This document shows positions 1-10,097 of a DNA stretch of 64,000 bases, piece by piece. Within the stretch, counting starts at the first letter, position 1; the number at the start of each line of letters is the position of its first letter. This DNA is from Fusobacterium varium (GTDB taxonomy: Bacteria > Fusobacteriota > Fusobacteriia > Fusobacteriales > Fusobacteriaceae), in the NCBI GenBank assembly GCA_900637705.1, contig LR134390.1, forward strand, positions 3,100,001 through 3,164,000. Reading direction: 5' to 3'. Below the pieces are notes generated by a model, which saw only the letters and a list, made by a program, of their open reading frames with translations, made no database searches and was not told the DNA's origin. Position numbers and translations under genes: made by a program.

Positions 1-649
1 TTAAATCTTTATCATTTTCTTTAAAAAAAATAAAAGACCCCAACCACAAAAATATATTAGTTGTTATTATGTTTTTTTGTTTAATGTAATGACCGATATA
101 AAAAATGAATTATCAAAAAACCATTGATATTATTGAGGACATATTCAAAAAAGAAATATATTTTATTTTTATCAATATACACATCAATTATCCTAATAAA
201 ATCTATAATTTAAAAAAATAAAAAGGGATAGAATGTTCAAAAAATCTAGAAAGTAAAATCTAAAAAAATATTATTATCCATATACAAATTGAAAAAATCA
301 ATATTTTCAATAAGTTAAAAAAAATATTATTATCCATATACATTTTTAATCTTTATTTTATTTGAATTTTATGTTAAAATAAAATTCTGTTATTTATTAT
401 TGAGTATATACAAGTGATAAAAACCTTGATTTTTATAGGATTATGAATAATTAACAAAAAGCTTCTTACTGATAGTGTAGGTTAAAATTCCTTGAAAATC
501 AAGAGCTTATCTTTATACAAATTTGATATACTTATGATATAAAAATATTATTGTGGATATACATAAAAAATGTTATATTATTGATTATATACATTTCATT
601 TTAAAAATTGATTTTTTATTTACTTGAGGTTTATAGGGGAGATTAAATT
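1..649. other. AT-rich intergenic region with iterons; candidate replication origin
   Basis: No gene of convincing length is present. The stretch is extremely AT-rich and holds five copies of an 18-bp motif, all in the same orientation, ahead of a plasmid-type initiator gene. A weaker match (15 of 18 positions to the first copy) lies at 165-182. Iterons, AT-rich DNA and a downstream rep gene are the usual layout of theta-replicating plasmid origins. Here the neighbours are recF, gyrB and gyrA, so the origin would be chromosomal. dnaA and dnaN are not in the window and could lie beyond the left edge. Function as an origin is inferred. Confidence 0.5.
270..594 (+). repeat. Five 18-bp iterons upstream of rep
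   Basis: Copies lie at 270-287 (ATTATTATCCATATACAA), 326-343 (ATTATTATCCATATACAT), 396-413 (ATTATTGAGTATATACAA), 547-564 (ATTATTGTGGATATACAT) and 577-594 (ATTATTGATTATATACAT). The first six bases and ATATACA are invariant, and the four in between vary. Start-to-start spacings are 56, 70, 151 and 30 bp. The last copy ends 55 bp before the rep start, a position suited to autoregulation. The copy at 547 contains TGTGGATA, one base short of a reverse DnaA box. Confidence 0.8.
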
Positions 650-2440
650 ATGAAAAAAGATGACTCTACAGATAATAATTTTGAAATTTTAGATAGTTTC
701 AATATTTCACAAAGTGGATCGTTGGTAGAAGATATAAGAAATGTTGAAATAAAATTAAATACAGTTCCTGATATAGAAGTGAGAGAAGTAGTTATAAAAG
801 AAACAGGAAATTTTTTAAATCTTAAAGAGAATATAATAAATATTCCTGTTGAGATGATTGTATTTCCTTTCTTTACACCACAAAAACAAAATAAAAGAGT
901 AAACTTTCAATATTCCTTTGAAGATTTGGGAGTTACAATGTACTGTACTCTTGTGGCAAAGGATAATGCTGATAAGGTTTTCCAACCTTCAACATTTGAA
1001 GAAAAAATATATACATATCTCATATCAATGTATGAGATAAAAAAAGAAATAGAAGATTCTGATGAATATATAGAATTTGAAATTTCAGATTTTATAGTGA
1101 GTTTTCTTGGAAATAAGATGAATAGAACCTACTACTCAAAAGTGGAACAAGCTTTAAAAAATCTAAAAAATACAGAATATCAATTTATAGTTTCTAATCA
1201 TACAAAGCTTGGAAAATATAAATTTGAAGATGAAGAGTTCAAACTTCTTACTTACCAAAAACTTAAAAAAGGGAAAAAAATATATTATAGGGTTACTTTA
1301 AATAAAAACATCAGACAGAAAATAAAAGATAAAAGATATATAAAATATAATTCTAAATCTCTTTTGGAGATACTGACAAAAGATCCTATTGCAGGAAGAA
1401 TATATAAATATATAAGTAAAATAAGATATGAAAGCATGGATGGAAGGATAAATCTCAGAACTCTCGCAGCAATAATACCTCTAAAAACAGAACAAGTTAC
1501 TGAGAGAGTAAATAAAAATGGAGAAATAAAACAATACATACTATGCAGAGTTAAACAGGTATTAAAAAGAATCGAAAAAGCTTTTGATGTGCTTGTAGAA
1601 ATGGGATACATAATTCAATATAATTCAGAGTATGTAAAAGAGGAAGATAATTATTATATTAATTATATTTTTAACAAAGAAAAAGATGGAGAGTGTCATG
1701 TATCTTCATTCCTTGAAAATAAAACTGGTAGAGATATGGGAAGAAAAAGACCAGCAGCTCTTGCAGCAAAAAATAATCTAGAAATAGAAGATGCTGAAGT
1801 TATAGAACATACTTCTAGGGAAAAAATATCTAAGCCAGAAACTAAACATAAAGAGCCAGCTGTAGAATTTCCTGAAGGAATAATAGAAAGAGTCCAGAAA
1901 GCTAAAAGAAACATTTATGTACAGAGAGCATGGGACAGAAGAACTGATAATAAAATAAAGAAAATATATAGAGAAGAAGGAGAAGCAATAGCAAAAGAAG
2001 TACTTTCTATATTGTATAAAAATCTTAATGGAAATATAAAGACAACTCTTGTACAATATATCAATGGTATATTAAAAAACATTTCTTCAGATGAAAGCAC
2101 TAACAATAAACAGAACCTTACTCTTTTCAATAATATAGTAAAAGAAAAGGGACTAAAGAGTAAAAAGAAAATTAATCAAGCTAGAAGAAGTGTTAAAAAA
2201 CCTGTTATAAGTAGCATTAAAGATATAATAACTGATACCGATATACCTAAAGATTTAATGGCAGAATACAATAACTATGATGAATTTGAAAAATTAAAAA
2301 TAGAAGAAAAAGCGTTGAAAATATGTTCACAGGAAGAGGGAATAGATGTTAATTTTCTTCTAACTATGAAATCAAAATCTAAGAATATATATTTAAATAC
2401 TATAAAAAGATATATTGAAAGAGTTATAAAAGATGAATAA
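650..2440 (+). CDS. Plasmid-type replication initiator (Rep, tandem winged-helix)
   Basis: The 596-aa protein has the look of plasmid Rep initiators. Residues about 115-340 contain two helix-rich winged-helix-like modules, including an YSKVEQALKNLK segment and an SKSLLEILTKDPIAGRIYKY segment. A charged linker (about 370-415) leads to a basic helical C-terminus (about 420-596). It lacks the AAA+ Walker motifs of DnaA. The ATG is preceded by AGGGGAG. Five iterons lie upstream and one just downstream, and the next genes are recF, dciA, gyrB and gyrA. Binding to the iterons is inferred from this layout. It could instead be a domesticated Rep acting as a transcription factor. The exact Pfam family (Rep_3/RepB-like) is uncertain. 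Confidence 0.65.
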   Translation: MKKDDSTDNNFEILDSFNISQSGSLVEDIRNVEIKLNTVPDIEVREVVIKETGNFLNLKENIINIPVEMIVFPFFTPQKQNKRVNFQYSFEDLGVTMYCTLVAKDNADKVFQPSTFEEKIYTYLISMYEIKKEIEDSDEYIEFEISDFIVSFLGNKMNRTYYSKVEQALKNLKNTEYQFIVSNHTKLGKYKFEDEEFKLLTYQKLKKGKKIYYRVTLNKNIRQKIKDKRYIKYNSKSLLEILTKDPIAGRIYKYISKIRYESMDGRINLRTLAAIIPLKTEQVTERVNKNGEIKQYILCRVKQVLKRIEKAFDVLVEMGYIIQYNSEYVKEEDNYYINYIFNKEKDGECHVSSFLENKTGRDMGRKRPAALAAKNNLEIEDAEVIEHTSREKISKPETKHKEPAVEFPEGIIERVQKAKRNIYVQRAWDRRTDNKIKKIYREEGEAIAKEVLSILYKNLNGNIKTTLVQYINGILKNISSDESTNNKQNLTLFNNIVKEKGLKSKKKINQARRSVKKPVISSIKDIITDTDIPKDLMAEYNNYDEFEKLKIEEKALKICSQEEGIDVNFLLTMKSKSKNIYLNTIKRYIERVIKDE

Positions 2441-2446
2441 AAAATT

Positions 2447-2492
2447 AGCTGGTCAGGAAGAATTAAAGGCAGATTACTGATCAGCTTTTTTA
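2447..2492 (+). terminator. Rho-independent terminator after rep
   Basis: The arms AGCTGGTCAG (2447-2456) and CTGATCAGCT (2477-2486) pair with one G-T wobble and are followed by a T tract. It begins seven bases after the rep stop. Confidence 0.75.
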
Positions 2493-2509
2493 TTAAAAAA
2501 AAGTTTTTT

Positions 2510-2527
2510 ATTATTGTGCATATACAT
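2510..2527 (+). repeat. Dispersed iteron copy between rep and the S4 gene
   Basis: ATTATTGTGCATATACAT matches the consensus of the five upstream copies and lies after the rep terminator, about 100 bp ahead of the S4-recF operon. It may mark a promoter or origin site for the Rep-like protein. Confidence 0.7.
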
Positions 2528-2623
2528 GTTTTTAAAATATTAAATCTATCAAAATATTAAAAATTATGATATTATATATAGTGGCATCTTATTGCTTGAG
2601 TATGATTTTTGTGAGGGGGAGAA

Positions 2624-2830
2624 ATGGAAGAGGTAAAAATATCTACTGAATTTATTAAACTAGATCAATTTTTAAAATGGACTGGAATATGTGATACTGG
2701 AGTAGATGCTAAATTTTTTATAACAGAAGGTAATGTAAAAGTTAATGGAGAATTAGAGATAAGAAGAGGTAAAAAACTTTACCCTGGAGATAGAGTTGAA
2801 GCTGAGGGAAAAGTTTTCATAGTTAAATAA
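2624..2830 (+). CDS. yaaA: S4-domain RNA-binding protein, YaaA type
   Basis: This is a 68-aa protein made almost entirely of one S4 RNA-binding fold, with FLKWTGICDTGVDAK and the turn GNVKVNGELEIRRGKKL near its middle. The small S4 protein between the replication genes and recF is a conserved neighbour in many Gram-positive bacteria (yaaA of Bacillus). Its role there is not well defined; ribosome or RNA binding is assumed from the fold. The start is supported by GAGGGGGAG just upstream. recF follows closely, so the two are probably cotranscribed. Confidence 0.8.
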   Translation: MEEVKISTEFIKLDQFLKWTGICDTGVDAKFFITEGNVKVNGELEIRRGKKLYPGDRVEAEGKVFIVK

Positions 2831-2861
2831 TGAGATATTTGATTAGCCTGAGGTGAAAGGG

Positions 2862-3989
2862 TTGGAAATACTAGAGATAAATTATGTGAATTTTAGAAAT
2901 CTTCAAGATGGAAATGTGAAATTTTTTCCAAAAATGAATCTTTTTTATGGAAAAAATGGACAAGGAAAAACGAGTCTGTTGGAAGCATTGTATTTCAATT
3001 CTACAGGTAAGAGTTTTAGAACTACAAAAAGTAGTGAAATGATGAAATACGGATATAAACGGACAGGAGTTTATGTAGTTTATAAAGATAATATAGGAGA
3101 AAAGACCCTTACTGTAAAATTTAATAATGAGGACAAAAAGGAATACAGCTATAATGGGAAGAGGGTACAGTATGATGAATTTTATGGGAAACTAAATGTA
3201 GTTACATATATACCTGAAGATATAGTACTGATAACAGGATCACCTTCTGTTAGAAGAAATTTTTTTGATGGAGAAATAGCTCAGACTAGTAGTGAATATT
3301 TTCAAGAGTTAAAAAATTTTAATAAAATTTTAAAGATAAGAAATAAATATCTTAAAGAAAAAAAACATAAAGAGCCTGAATTTACTATATATCAAGATGA
3401 ATTTATAAAATATGGTGCTAAAGTAATAGAGAAAAGAATGGAATATGTGAAAAAAATATCTATTATTCTTAATCTTAATTATAGAAAACTTTTTGATGAT
3501 AAAAAAGAATTAAGTATTCAATATCAATGTCATCTTGGAAATATAAAAAAAATGAGTCTTAGAGAAATAGAAGATGCTCTTCGGAAAAGAACAGAGGAGA
3601 AATTAGGGCAAGAATTAAGATATGGATTTTCACTTTCAGGACCACAGAAAGATGATTTTTTATTTTTTCTAAATTCTTATGAAGCTAAGTCAACAGCTTC
3701 GCAAGGAGAAAAAAAATCAATTATTTTTTCTCTTAAACTTTCAGAAATAGATATGGTGTTGAGAGAGAAAAAAGAGAGCCCAATACTGATAATTGATGAT
3801 ATATCTTCATATTTTGACTCCAATAGAAAAGATAGTATATTAAATTATCTAGAAAAGAGAAATATACAGGTATTTATAAGTTCTACTGGAGAACTTGGAA
3901 TAAATAGCGAAAATTTCTATGTGGAAAAAGGTGAGATTAGTTATGATAGAGATAGAAAGTATAGGGAACATGATAGAAAGGGCAATTGA
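2862..3989 (+). CDS. recF: DNA replication and repair protein RecF
   Basis: RecF is an ABC-type ATPase that loads RecA at gapped DNA with RecO and RecR. The protein shows YGKNGQGKTSLLEALYF (Walker A, near residue 32), the SGPQKDDF block, TASQGEKKSI (signature motif) and ILIIDDISSYFDS (Walker B). I chose the TTG at 2862 because GAGGTG lies six bases upstream and the N-terminus then has the same length before FRN as E. coli RecF. A GTG at 2853 in the same frame is possible but has no spaced ribosome site. The end overlaps the dciA-like gene by 47 bp. Confidence 0.93.
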   Translation: MEILEINYVNFRNLQDGNVKFFPKMNLFYGKNGQGKTSLLEALYFNSTGKSFRTTKSSEMMKYGYKRTGVYVVYKDNIGEKTLTVKFNNEDKKEYSYNGKRVQYDEFYGKLNVVTYIPEDIVLITGSPSVRRNFFDGEIAQTSSEYFQELKNFNKILKIRNKYLKEKKHKEPEFTIYQDEFIKYGAKVIEKRMEYVKKISIILNLNYRKLFDDKKELSIQYQCHLGNIKKMSLREIEDALRKRTEEKLGQELRYGFSLSGPQKDDFLFFLNSYEAKSTASQGEKKSIIFSLKLSEIDMVLREKKESPILIIDDISSYFDSNRKDSILNYLEKRNIQVFISSTGELGINSENFYVEKGEISYDRDRKYREHDRKGN

Positions 3990-4484
3990 AAAAAGTAGGA
4001 GATTGAAAGAGGGAATTCTCAAAGCTCAGTGGAAGAATATAACAGGAAAGCTTTCAGAAAAAAGTCAAGTTCTTTATATAAAAGAGAGTGTACTTTATGT
4101 TGCTGTTGAAAATTCATCAATACTCCATTTTATGGAGATAAATAAAAAAAATACATAAATAAAGTTAATGAAATACTGAATGGAAATATAGTAAACGATA
4201 TATTGTTTCGTATCTCTAAGATTAAAGAAAATGAGATATACAATGATATGTATATGGATAATAATAATTTATCTGAAGATAACATTTCTGAAGATGAATA
4301 TTTAGATATAGATTTCAACAAAATGGATATATTTCAAAGAATAGAACATTTGAAAAAATCTGCTGAAAAGAGAGAACAACGACTATTAAATGCAGGATAT
4401 AAAAAATGCCCAGAATGTGGAGTATATTTTAAGAGTGACAAAAATATGTGTAAGATATGTCGAAATAAAAAAGGCAGAGGGTAA
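3943..4484 (+). CDS. dciA: DciA-like (DUF721) helicase loader with C-terminal zinc ribbon, frameshifted
   Basis: The first frame reads a DUF721 core (residues 10-66, with WKNITGKLSEKSQVLYIKES and LYVAVENSSILHFM) and stops at 4158. The next frame continues it exactly with YINKVNEILNG and NDILFRISKI, which is the usual DUF721 ending. The join is the A run at 4144-4151: eight As are present and nine restore one 180-aa protein. DciA is the widespread loader or operator of the DnaB helicase. After an acidic linker, the C-terminus ends in CPECG and CKICR, a small zinc ribbon. The start at 3943 follows AAGGTGAG. The order recF-dciA-remB-gyrB suits a replication role. Confidence 0.72.
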
Positions 4485-4487
4485 AAT

Positions 4488-4757
4488 ATGTATACTTATC
4501 TAGAAAAAGAACTTGTAATACCGTCAAAGAATATTATAATTATTATTGATTATATACATTTGAAAAAGAACTGTAATACAGAGTTTTATGCTAATGAAAT
4601 AAAAAATAAAAAAATAATAAATTTAGCTCCAAAAGAGGAAAAAAGTGTAATAATAACTGATAATGAAATATATTTTACATCATATGCATTATCAACTCTA
4701 ATGAGCAGGAGTAATGAGTATCTTAGAATAAGCGGAGGTAGTAATAGTAATGAGTAA
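4488..4757 (+). CDS. remB: RemB/YaaB-like DUF370 family regulator
   Basis: This 89-aa protein matches the DUF370 pattern of Bacillus RemB (YaaB): an [17 protein letters not shown] opening, a central ENEYF-like stretch read here as [14 protein letters not shown], and [13 protein letters not shown] at the end. RemA and RemB proteins are small DNA-binding regulators that form oligomers; RemB sits between recF and gyrB in Firmicutes, as here. It starts 3 bp after the dciA-like gene and overlaps gyrB by 8 bp, which suggests translational coupling. An iteron copy lies inside the coding sequence at 4542-4559. Confidence 0.75.
   Translation: MYTYLEKELVIPSKNIIIIIDYIHLKKNCNTEFYANEIKNKKIINLAPKEEKSVIITDNEIYFTSYALSTLMSRSNEYLRISGGSNSNE
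4542..4559 (+). repeat. Iteron copy inside remB
   Basis: ATTATTGATTATATACAT is identical to the copies at 577-594 and 51298-51315, but lies within the remB reading frame, where it encodes part of IIIIIDYIH. Confidence 0.65.
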
Positions 4758-6656
4758 TAATTATCAAGCGGAAAATATTACAGTCCTTGAAGGACTGGAG
4801 GCTGTAAGAAAAAGGCCTGGAATGTATATAGGTACCACTTCTGAAAGAGGGCTTCACCATCTAGTATGGGAGATTGTAGACAATGCTGTAGATGAAGCTC
4901 TTGCAGGATATTGTGATAAGATTGTAGTAAATATACTCCCAGACAATATAATAGAGGTAATTGATAATGGAAGAGGAATTCCAGTTGGTATCCATCCTAA
5001 ATATAATAAATCAGCTCTTGAAATAGTACTTACTGTGCTTCATGCAGGAGGAAAATTTGAAAATGATAACTATAAAGTATCAGGAGGGCTTCATGGAGTA
5101 GGAGTATCAGTAGTAAATGCTCTTTCACTATGGACAGATGTTACAGTAAAAACTGATGGAAAAATATGGTATCAAAAATATAATAGAGGTGTACCTGAAG
5201 AAGATGTAAAAGAGATTGGAGTAACAACAGAGCATGGAACAACAGTAAGATTTAAAGCTGACCATGAAATATTTGAAACTCTTATTTATGATTATAATAC
5301 TTTAAAAAATAGATTAAAAGAGTTAGCTTATTTAAATAAAGGACTTGAGATACATCTTAGTGATAGTAGAAAAGAGCCATATAAAAAGAAGAATTTAAAT
5401 TTGAAGGTGGTATAGTAGATTTTCTTAAAGAGATAACAGAAGAAACTGAAAAACTTATACCTGAACCAATATATATGACAGGAGAAGTAGATAATGTAGC
5501 TGTAGATATCGCTTTTCTTTATACTGTAAATCAATCAGAAATTATATATTCTTTTGTAAATAATATCAATACCCATGAGGGAGGTACCCATGTAAGTGGA
5601 TTTAGAACTGCTTTAACAAGGGTAATAAATGATGTAGGAAAAGCTCAGGGATATCTGAAAGAAAAAGATGGAAAACTTCAAGGAAATGATATAAGAGAAG
5701 GAGTTACAGCAATTGTTTCAGTAAAAGTTCCACAGCCTCAATTTGAAGGACAAACTAAAACAAAACTCGGTAACTCTGAAGTTACAGGGATAGTATCAAC
5801 TTTAGTTGGAACTAATCTGAAAATAGTACTAGAAGACAATCCTAATGATACAAAAATAATAATAGAGAAAATATTGAATTCTAAAAAAGCAAGAGAAGCA
5901 GCTCAAAAAGCTAGGGAACTTGTACTTAGAAAATCAGTTTTAGAAGTTGGTTCACTTCCAGGTAAATTAGCTGACTGTTCATCTAAAAATCCAGATGAAT
6001 GTGAAATATATATAGTTGAGGGAGATTCAGCAGGAGGATCAGCAAAACAAGGAAGAGATAGATCTCATCAAGCAATACTTCCTTTGAGAGGTAAAATACT
6101 GAATGTAGAAAAAGCAGGGCTACATAAATCATTGGAAAATAATGAAGTAAGAGCTATGATAACAGCTTTTGGTACAAGTATTGGAGATAGTTTCAATATA
6201 GAAAAACTTAGATATGGAAAGATAATACTTATGACTGATGCCGATGTAGATGGTGCTCATATTAGAACATTGCTTCTTACTTTTATCTATAGATTTATGG
6301 TAGATCTTATTTACAATGGAAATGTATATATTGCACAACCTCCTCTGTACAAAATAACTACTGGAAAACAGATAAGATATGCTTATAGTGATAGAGAACT
6401 TAAAGAAATAACTGATGTTTTTGAAGGTGATGATAAAAAATATACTCTTCAAAGATATAAAGGACTGGGAGAAATGAATCCTGAACAGCTTTGGGAAACA
6501 ACTATGAACCCTGATACAAGAACGCTTCTACAGGTGACTATAGATGATGCAAGAGCAGCAGATATGCTGTTTGATAAATTAATGGGAGATAAAGTAGATC
6601 CTAGAAGAGAATTTATAGAAGAGAATGCAGTATATGTAAAAAATCTAGACATTTAA
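4750..6656 (+). CDS. gyrB: DNA gyrase subunit B, interrupted by one frameshift
   Basis: GyrB is the ATPase subunit of gyrase. The N-terminal GHKL ATPase is clear ([48 protein letters not shown]). The TOPRIM and C-terminal parts follow ([44 protein letters not shown]). The frame breaks in the A run at 5383-5387, where five As are present and six restore one 635-aa protein, the normal GyrB length. Because gyrB is essential, I read this as a sequencing contraction and not a pseudogene. The start overlaps remB by 8 bp. gyrA follows after a short gap holding an iteron. Confidence 0.93.
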
Positions 6657-6660
6657 TAAT

Positions 6661-6678
6661 ATGTATATAAATAATAAT
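6661..6678 (-). repeat. Iteron copy between gyrB and gyrA
   Basis: The reverse complement reads ATTATTATTTATATACAT. It lies 4 bp after the gyrB stop and about 90 bp before gyrA, in the opposite orientation to the origin-proximal copies. Confidence 0.65.
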
Positions 6679-6767
6679 AAAATATTAATTATATAATACT
6701 TTTTTAGAATTAAAGATGAAATACACATAGACTGTTTTAGAGCTGAGAAATTTTAGGAGGATTAATA

Positions 6768-9281
6768 ATGTCAAATGTTAATAATAGATATATAGAAGAC
6801 GAGATGAAAGAATCATATCTCGACTATTCCATGAGTGTAATTGTCAGCAGAGCGCTTCCAGATGTAAGAGATGGAATGAAGCCAGTTCATAGAAGAATAC
6901 TTTTTGCTATGAGTGAACTTGGAATGACTTATGATAAAGCATATAAAAAGTCTGCCAGAATCGTTGGGGAAGTTTTAGGTAAATATCATCCACATGGAGA
7001 TTCGGCAGTATATGGAACAATGGTAAGAATGGCTCAAGACTTCAATTACAGATATTTACTTGTAGATGGACATGGAAACTTTGGATCAATAGATGGGGAT
7101 TCAGCTGCAGCCATGAGATATACAGAAGCAAGAATGGCAAGAATCAGTAATGAACTTATAGATGATATAGATAAAAATACTATTGATTTTAGAAAGAACT
7201 TTGATGATTCGTTAGATGAACCAACAGTTCTTCCAGCAAAATTGCCAAATCTACTTTTAAATGGAGCAACAGGAATAGCAGTAGGAATGGCAACAAATAT
7301 TCCACCACATAATCTTGGAGAACTTGTAGATGGAATACTTGCTCTTATTGATAATCCAGAACTCACTCCTTTAAATCTTATGGAATATATAAAAGGGCCA
7401 GATTTTCCTACAGGAGGTATAATTGATGGTCAGAAAGGTATCAGAGATGCCTATATGACTGGAAGAGGTAAGGTAAGAGTAAGAGGTAAGGTAGAGATAG
7501 AGGAACAAAAAAATGGAAAAGCTTTTATTATTATCAAAGAAATTCCATATCAATTAAATAAAGCTACTCTTATTGAAAGAATAGCAGATCTTGTAAAGGA
7601 TAAAAGAGTAACAGGAATAACAGATTTAAGAGATGAATCTGACAGAGATGGTATTAGGGTAGTTATAGAGGTTAAAAAAGGTGAAGAGCCAGAGCTTATA
7701 TTAAATAAATTATATAAATATACAGAACTTCAAAATACATTTGGTATAATTATGCTGGCTCTTGTAAATAATGCACCAAAAGTGCTTAATCTTAAAGAAA
7801 TACTTCAAGAATACTTAAAACATAGATTTGAAGTTGTAACTAGAAGAACTAAGTTTGATTTGGATAAAGCTGAAAAAAGAGCACATATATTACAAGGATA
7901 TAAAATAGCTCTCGATAATATTGATAGGATAATTGAAATTATCAGAGGATCATCTGATGGAAATCAAGCCAGAGAGCTTTTAATAGAAAAATATGCTTTC
8001 TCTGATGTTCAAGCCAGAGCTATACTGGATATGAAACTGCAAAGACTTACAGGTTTGGAAAGAGGAAAAATTGATGCTGAACATGCTGAAATTGAAAAAT
8101 ATATAGCAGAATTGAGAGAAATTCTTTCTCATGATTCTAAGATATATGAAATAATCAAAGAAGAACTTCTTTATCTGAAAGAAAAATATAACGATGACAG
8201 AAGAACTCTTATTGAAAATGAAAGAATGGAAATACTTCCAGAAGATCTTATAAAAGATGAAAATGTTATACTTACTCTTACAAATAAAGGATATGTAAAG
8301 AGAATGGAAGTGAGTAAGTATAAAGCTCAAAAAAGAGGTGGAAAAGGAGTAGCAAGCCAAAATACTATAGAAGATGATTTTGTAGAAAGTATAGAATCTG
8401 CTTCTAACCTTGATACTCTTATGATATTTACAAATCAAGGAAGAGTATTTAATATAAAAGTTTATGAAATTCCAGAAACTTCTAAGCAGTCAAGAGGAAA
8501 ACTTATGAGTAACATCATTAGAATAAGAGAAGATGAGAAAATAAGAGCTGTTATAAAAACAAGAGATTTCTCTAAAGATAATGAAGTGGTATTTGTTACT
8601 AAGGAAGGACTTATCAAAAAGACTAATCTAGATGAATTTAAAAATATTAATAATTCTGGATTAAAAGCTATCAAATTAAAGGAAGATGATGATATAATAT
8701 ATGTAGGACTAATAGAAAAGATAGATCAAGAGCAGGTATTTATTGCAACAAAACAAGGATACTCTATCAGATTTAATAGTGATAATGTAAGACCTACAGG
8801 AAGAGATACTATGGGAGTTAAATCTATAACTTTAAGACCTGGAGATTCGATTGTATCAGCACTTTTAATCAAAGATGAAGATGGAAGTATTCTTACAGTA
8901 ACAGAGAATGGATATGGAAAGAGAACAAGAATTGATGAATATCCATTACAGGCCAGATCTGGTAAGGGAGTAATAAATATAAGATGCAATGCTAAAACTG
9001 GAGCAGTTGTATCAGTACTTCCTGTAACTGAGGGAGAAGAATTGATGGCTATTACATCTTCAGGTATAGTCATTAGAATGCCTCTTGATACTATTGCACT
9101 TTATGGAAGAGCCACTCAAGGAGTAATTATAATGAAAGTTGATGGAGCTGAAAAAGTTGTGTCTATAACTAGAGTGCAATCTGAAACTGAAGAAGAAGAA
9201 GATGAAGAATTAGAATCTAGTTCTGTAGAAACAGAAAATAACATAGAAGAAGCAGAAGTAGTGGAGAAAAAGGAAGACTAA
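6768..9281 (+). CDS. gyrA: DNA gyrase subunit A
   Basis: GyrA is the DNA breakage-reunion subunit of gyrase, partner of GyrB. The 837-aa protein shows [20 protein letters not shown] near the start and the active-site Tyr in [10 protein letters not shown]. The quinolone-determining region reads [19 protein letters not shown], with Ser and no known substitution pattern evident. Six C-terminal beta-pinwheel repeats follow, including the GyrA box QKRGGKG at about 525. The tail is strongly acidic (EEEEDEELE). AGGAGG lies just before the start. A gap of about 110 bp separates it from gyrB. Confidence 0.95.
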   Translation: MSNVNNRYIEDEMKESYLDYSMSVIVSRALPDVRDGMKPVHRRILFAMSELGMTYDKAYKKSARIVGEVLGKYHPHGDSAVYGTMVRMAQDFNYRYLLVDGHGNFGSIDGDSAAAMRYTEARMARISNELIDDIDKNTIDFRKNFDDSLDEPTVLPAKLPNLLLNGATGIAVGMATNIPPHNLGELVDGILALIDNPELTPLNLMEYIKGPDFPTGGIIDGQKGIRDAYMTGRGKVRVRGKVEIEEQKNGKAFIIIKEIPYQLNKATLIERIADLVKDKRVTGITDLRDESDRDGIRVVIEVKKGEEPELILNKLYKYTELQNTFGIIMLALVNNAPKVLNLKEILQEYLKHRFEVVTRRTKFDLDKAEKRAHILQGYKIALDNIDRIIEIIRGSSDGNQARELLIEKYAFSDVQARAILDMKLQRLTGLERGKIDAEHAEIEKYIAELREILSHDSKIYEIIKEELLYLKEKYNDDRRTLIENERMEILPEDLIKDENVILTLTNKGYVKRMEVSKYKAQKRGGKGVASQNTIEDDFVESIESASNLDTLMIFTNQGRVFNIKVYEIPETSKQSRGKLMSNIIRIREDEKIRAVIKTRDFSKDNEVVFVTKEGLIKKTNLDEFKNINNSGLKAIKLKEDDDIIYVGLIEKIDQEQVFIATKQGYSIRFNSDNVRPTGRDTMGVKSITLRPGDSIVSALLIKDEDGSILTVTENGYGKRTRIDEYPLQARSGKGVINIRCNAKTGAVVSVLPVTEGEELMAITSSGIVIRMPLDTIALYGRATQGVIIMKVDGAEKVVSITRVQSETEEEEDEELESSSVETENNIEEAEVVEKKED

Positions 9282-9306
9282 TATTTTAAAAAATGGGGTG
9301 GTATAT

Positions 9307-10077
9307 ATGAGAAAAGCTTTGCTATTGTTTGGAAATGAAATGGAAAGAGATAACCTTATTGAAAGCGCAGTTTATTTACAAAACAGTTTAGGCTTTAAAA
9401 TCATGCCTCTTTACATCAAAGATATGTCTAGAGACAAAATAATAGCTGCTTCTACAGATGGAATGATGATGAGTGGAAGATCACCTTTTATTATGCAGGG
9501 GTGGGCTGATATGGAGAAACAGGAGATAGAAGATATTGAAAAAGTTCTTAAATCAAAGGGAATTAAAAGTGAGCTTGAAGTAGATATTGGACTTGTTCCT
9601 GAGATAGTTACTGATAGAATGAAAAGCTGTGATATTCTTCTTATCGGAAAAAATGAAGCTATTACTGAAAGAATAGTAAGCATTTTAAAAGGAAACTACA
9701 AATCTATAATTTTTATAGGAGAAAAACCTCTAAAAAGAATGGAAAAAGTAATTATTGCTAATGATGATGGAGTAAAAATCAATAGAAGCTGTTATCAGTT
9801 TACCAACCTTTTTCCAGAAGTTAAAGAATTTACTTCATTTGTAATTAATAAGGAAATTGAAGAAAACCACTTGATAGGTTATCTTGAAGGTAAAGAAAAA
9901 ACTATAACTCATGAAGTGCTTAATACAACAGATTATAATGAAGTTCTTAAAAAAATAGATGAATATGATTTCTTTATAATGGGAAATTTAAGCAGGAGTT
10001 ATTTCTTTGAAAAGATAATTGGAAAAAATGGTATAAAATTATTAGAAAAGAGTAAAACACCTATATTTATAGGATAG
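9307..10077 (+). CDS. Universal stress protein-like (UspA-fold) protein
   Basis: The 256-aa protein looks like two Usp/Rossmann-like halves. It opens with KALLLFGNEMERDNLIESAV. The middle has CDILLIGKNEAITERIVSILKG, and the second half has KVIIANDDGVKINRS and the ending LLEKSKTPIFIG, as in Usp proteins. No clear ATP-binding GxxGS loop is visible, so it may not bind ATP. The ATG at 9307 follows GGGGTGG; an in-frame GTG at 9298 lies within that ribosome site and is unlikely. It follows gyrA by 25 bp and precedes a phosphodiesterase. The biological role is unknown. Confidence 0.55.
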   Translation: MRKALLLFGNEMERDNLIESAVYLQNSLGFKIMPLYIKDMSRDKIIAASTDGMMMSGRSPFIMQGWADMEKQEIEDIEKVLKSKGIKSELEVDIGLVPEIVTDRMKSCDILLIGKNEAITERIVSILKGNYKSIIFIGEKPLKRMEKVIIANDDGVKINRSCYQFTNLFPEVKEFTSFVINKEIEENHLIGYLEGKEKTITHEVLNTTDYNEVLKKIDEYDFFIMGNLSRSYFFEKIIGKNGIKLLEKSKTPIFIG

Positions 10078-10097
10078 TTTTTAGATAGGAATAGATT

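Noticed and set aside
1-649. Calling the motifs classical DnaA boxes
   Set aside because: No copy matches TTATCCACA fully; the conserved part is ATATACA, which is not in the DnaA box.
7980-8438. A reverse-strand open frame inside gyrA
   Set aside because: It has no ribosome site or domain and lies fully inside a well-supported gene.
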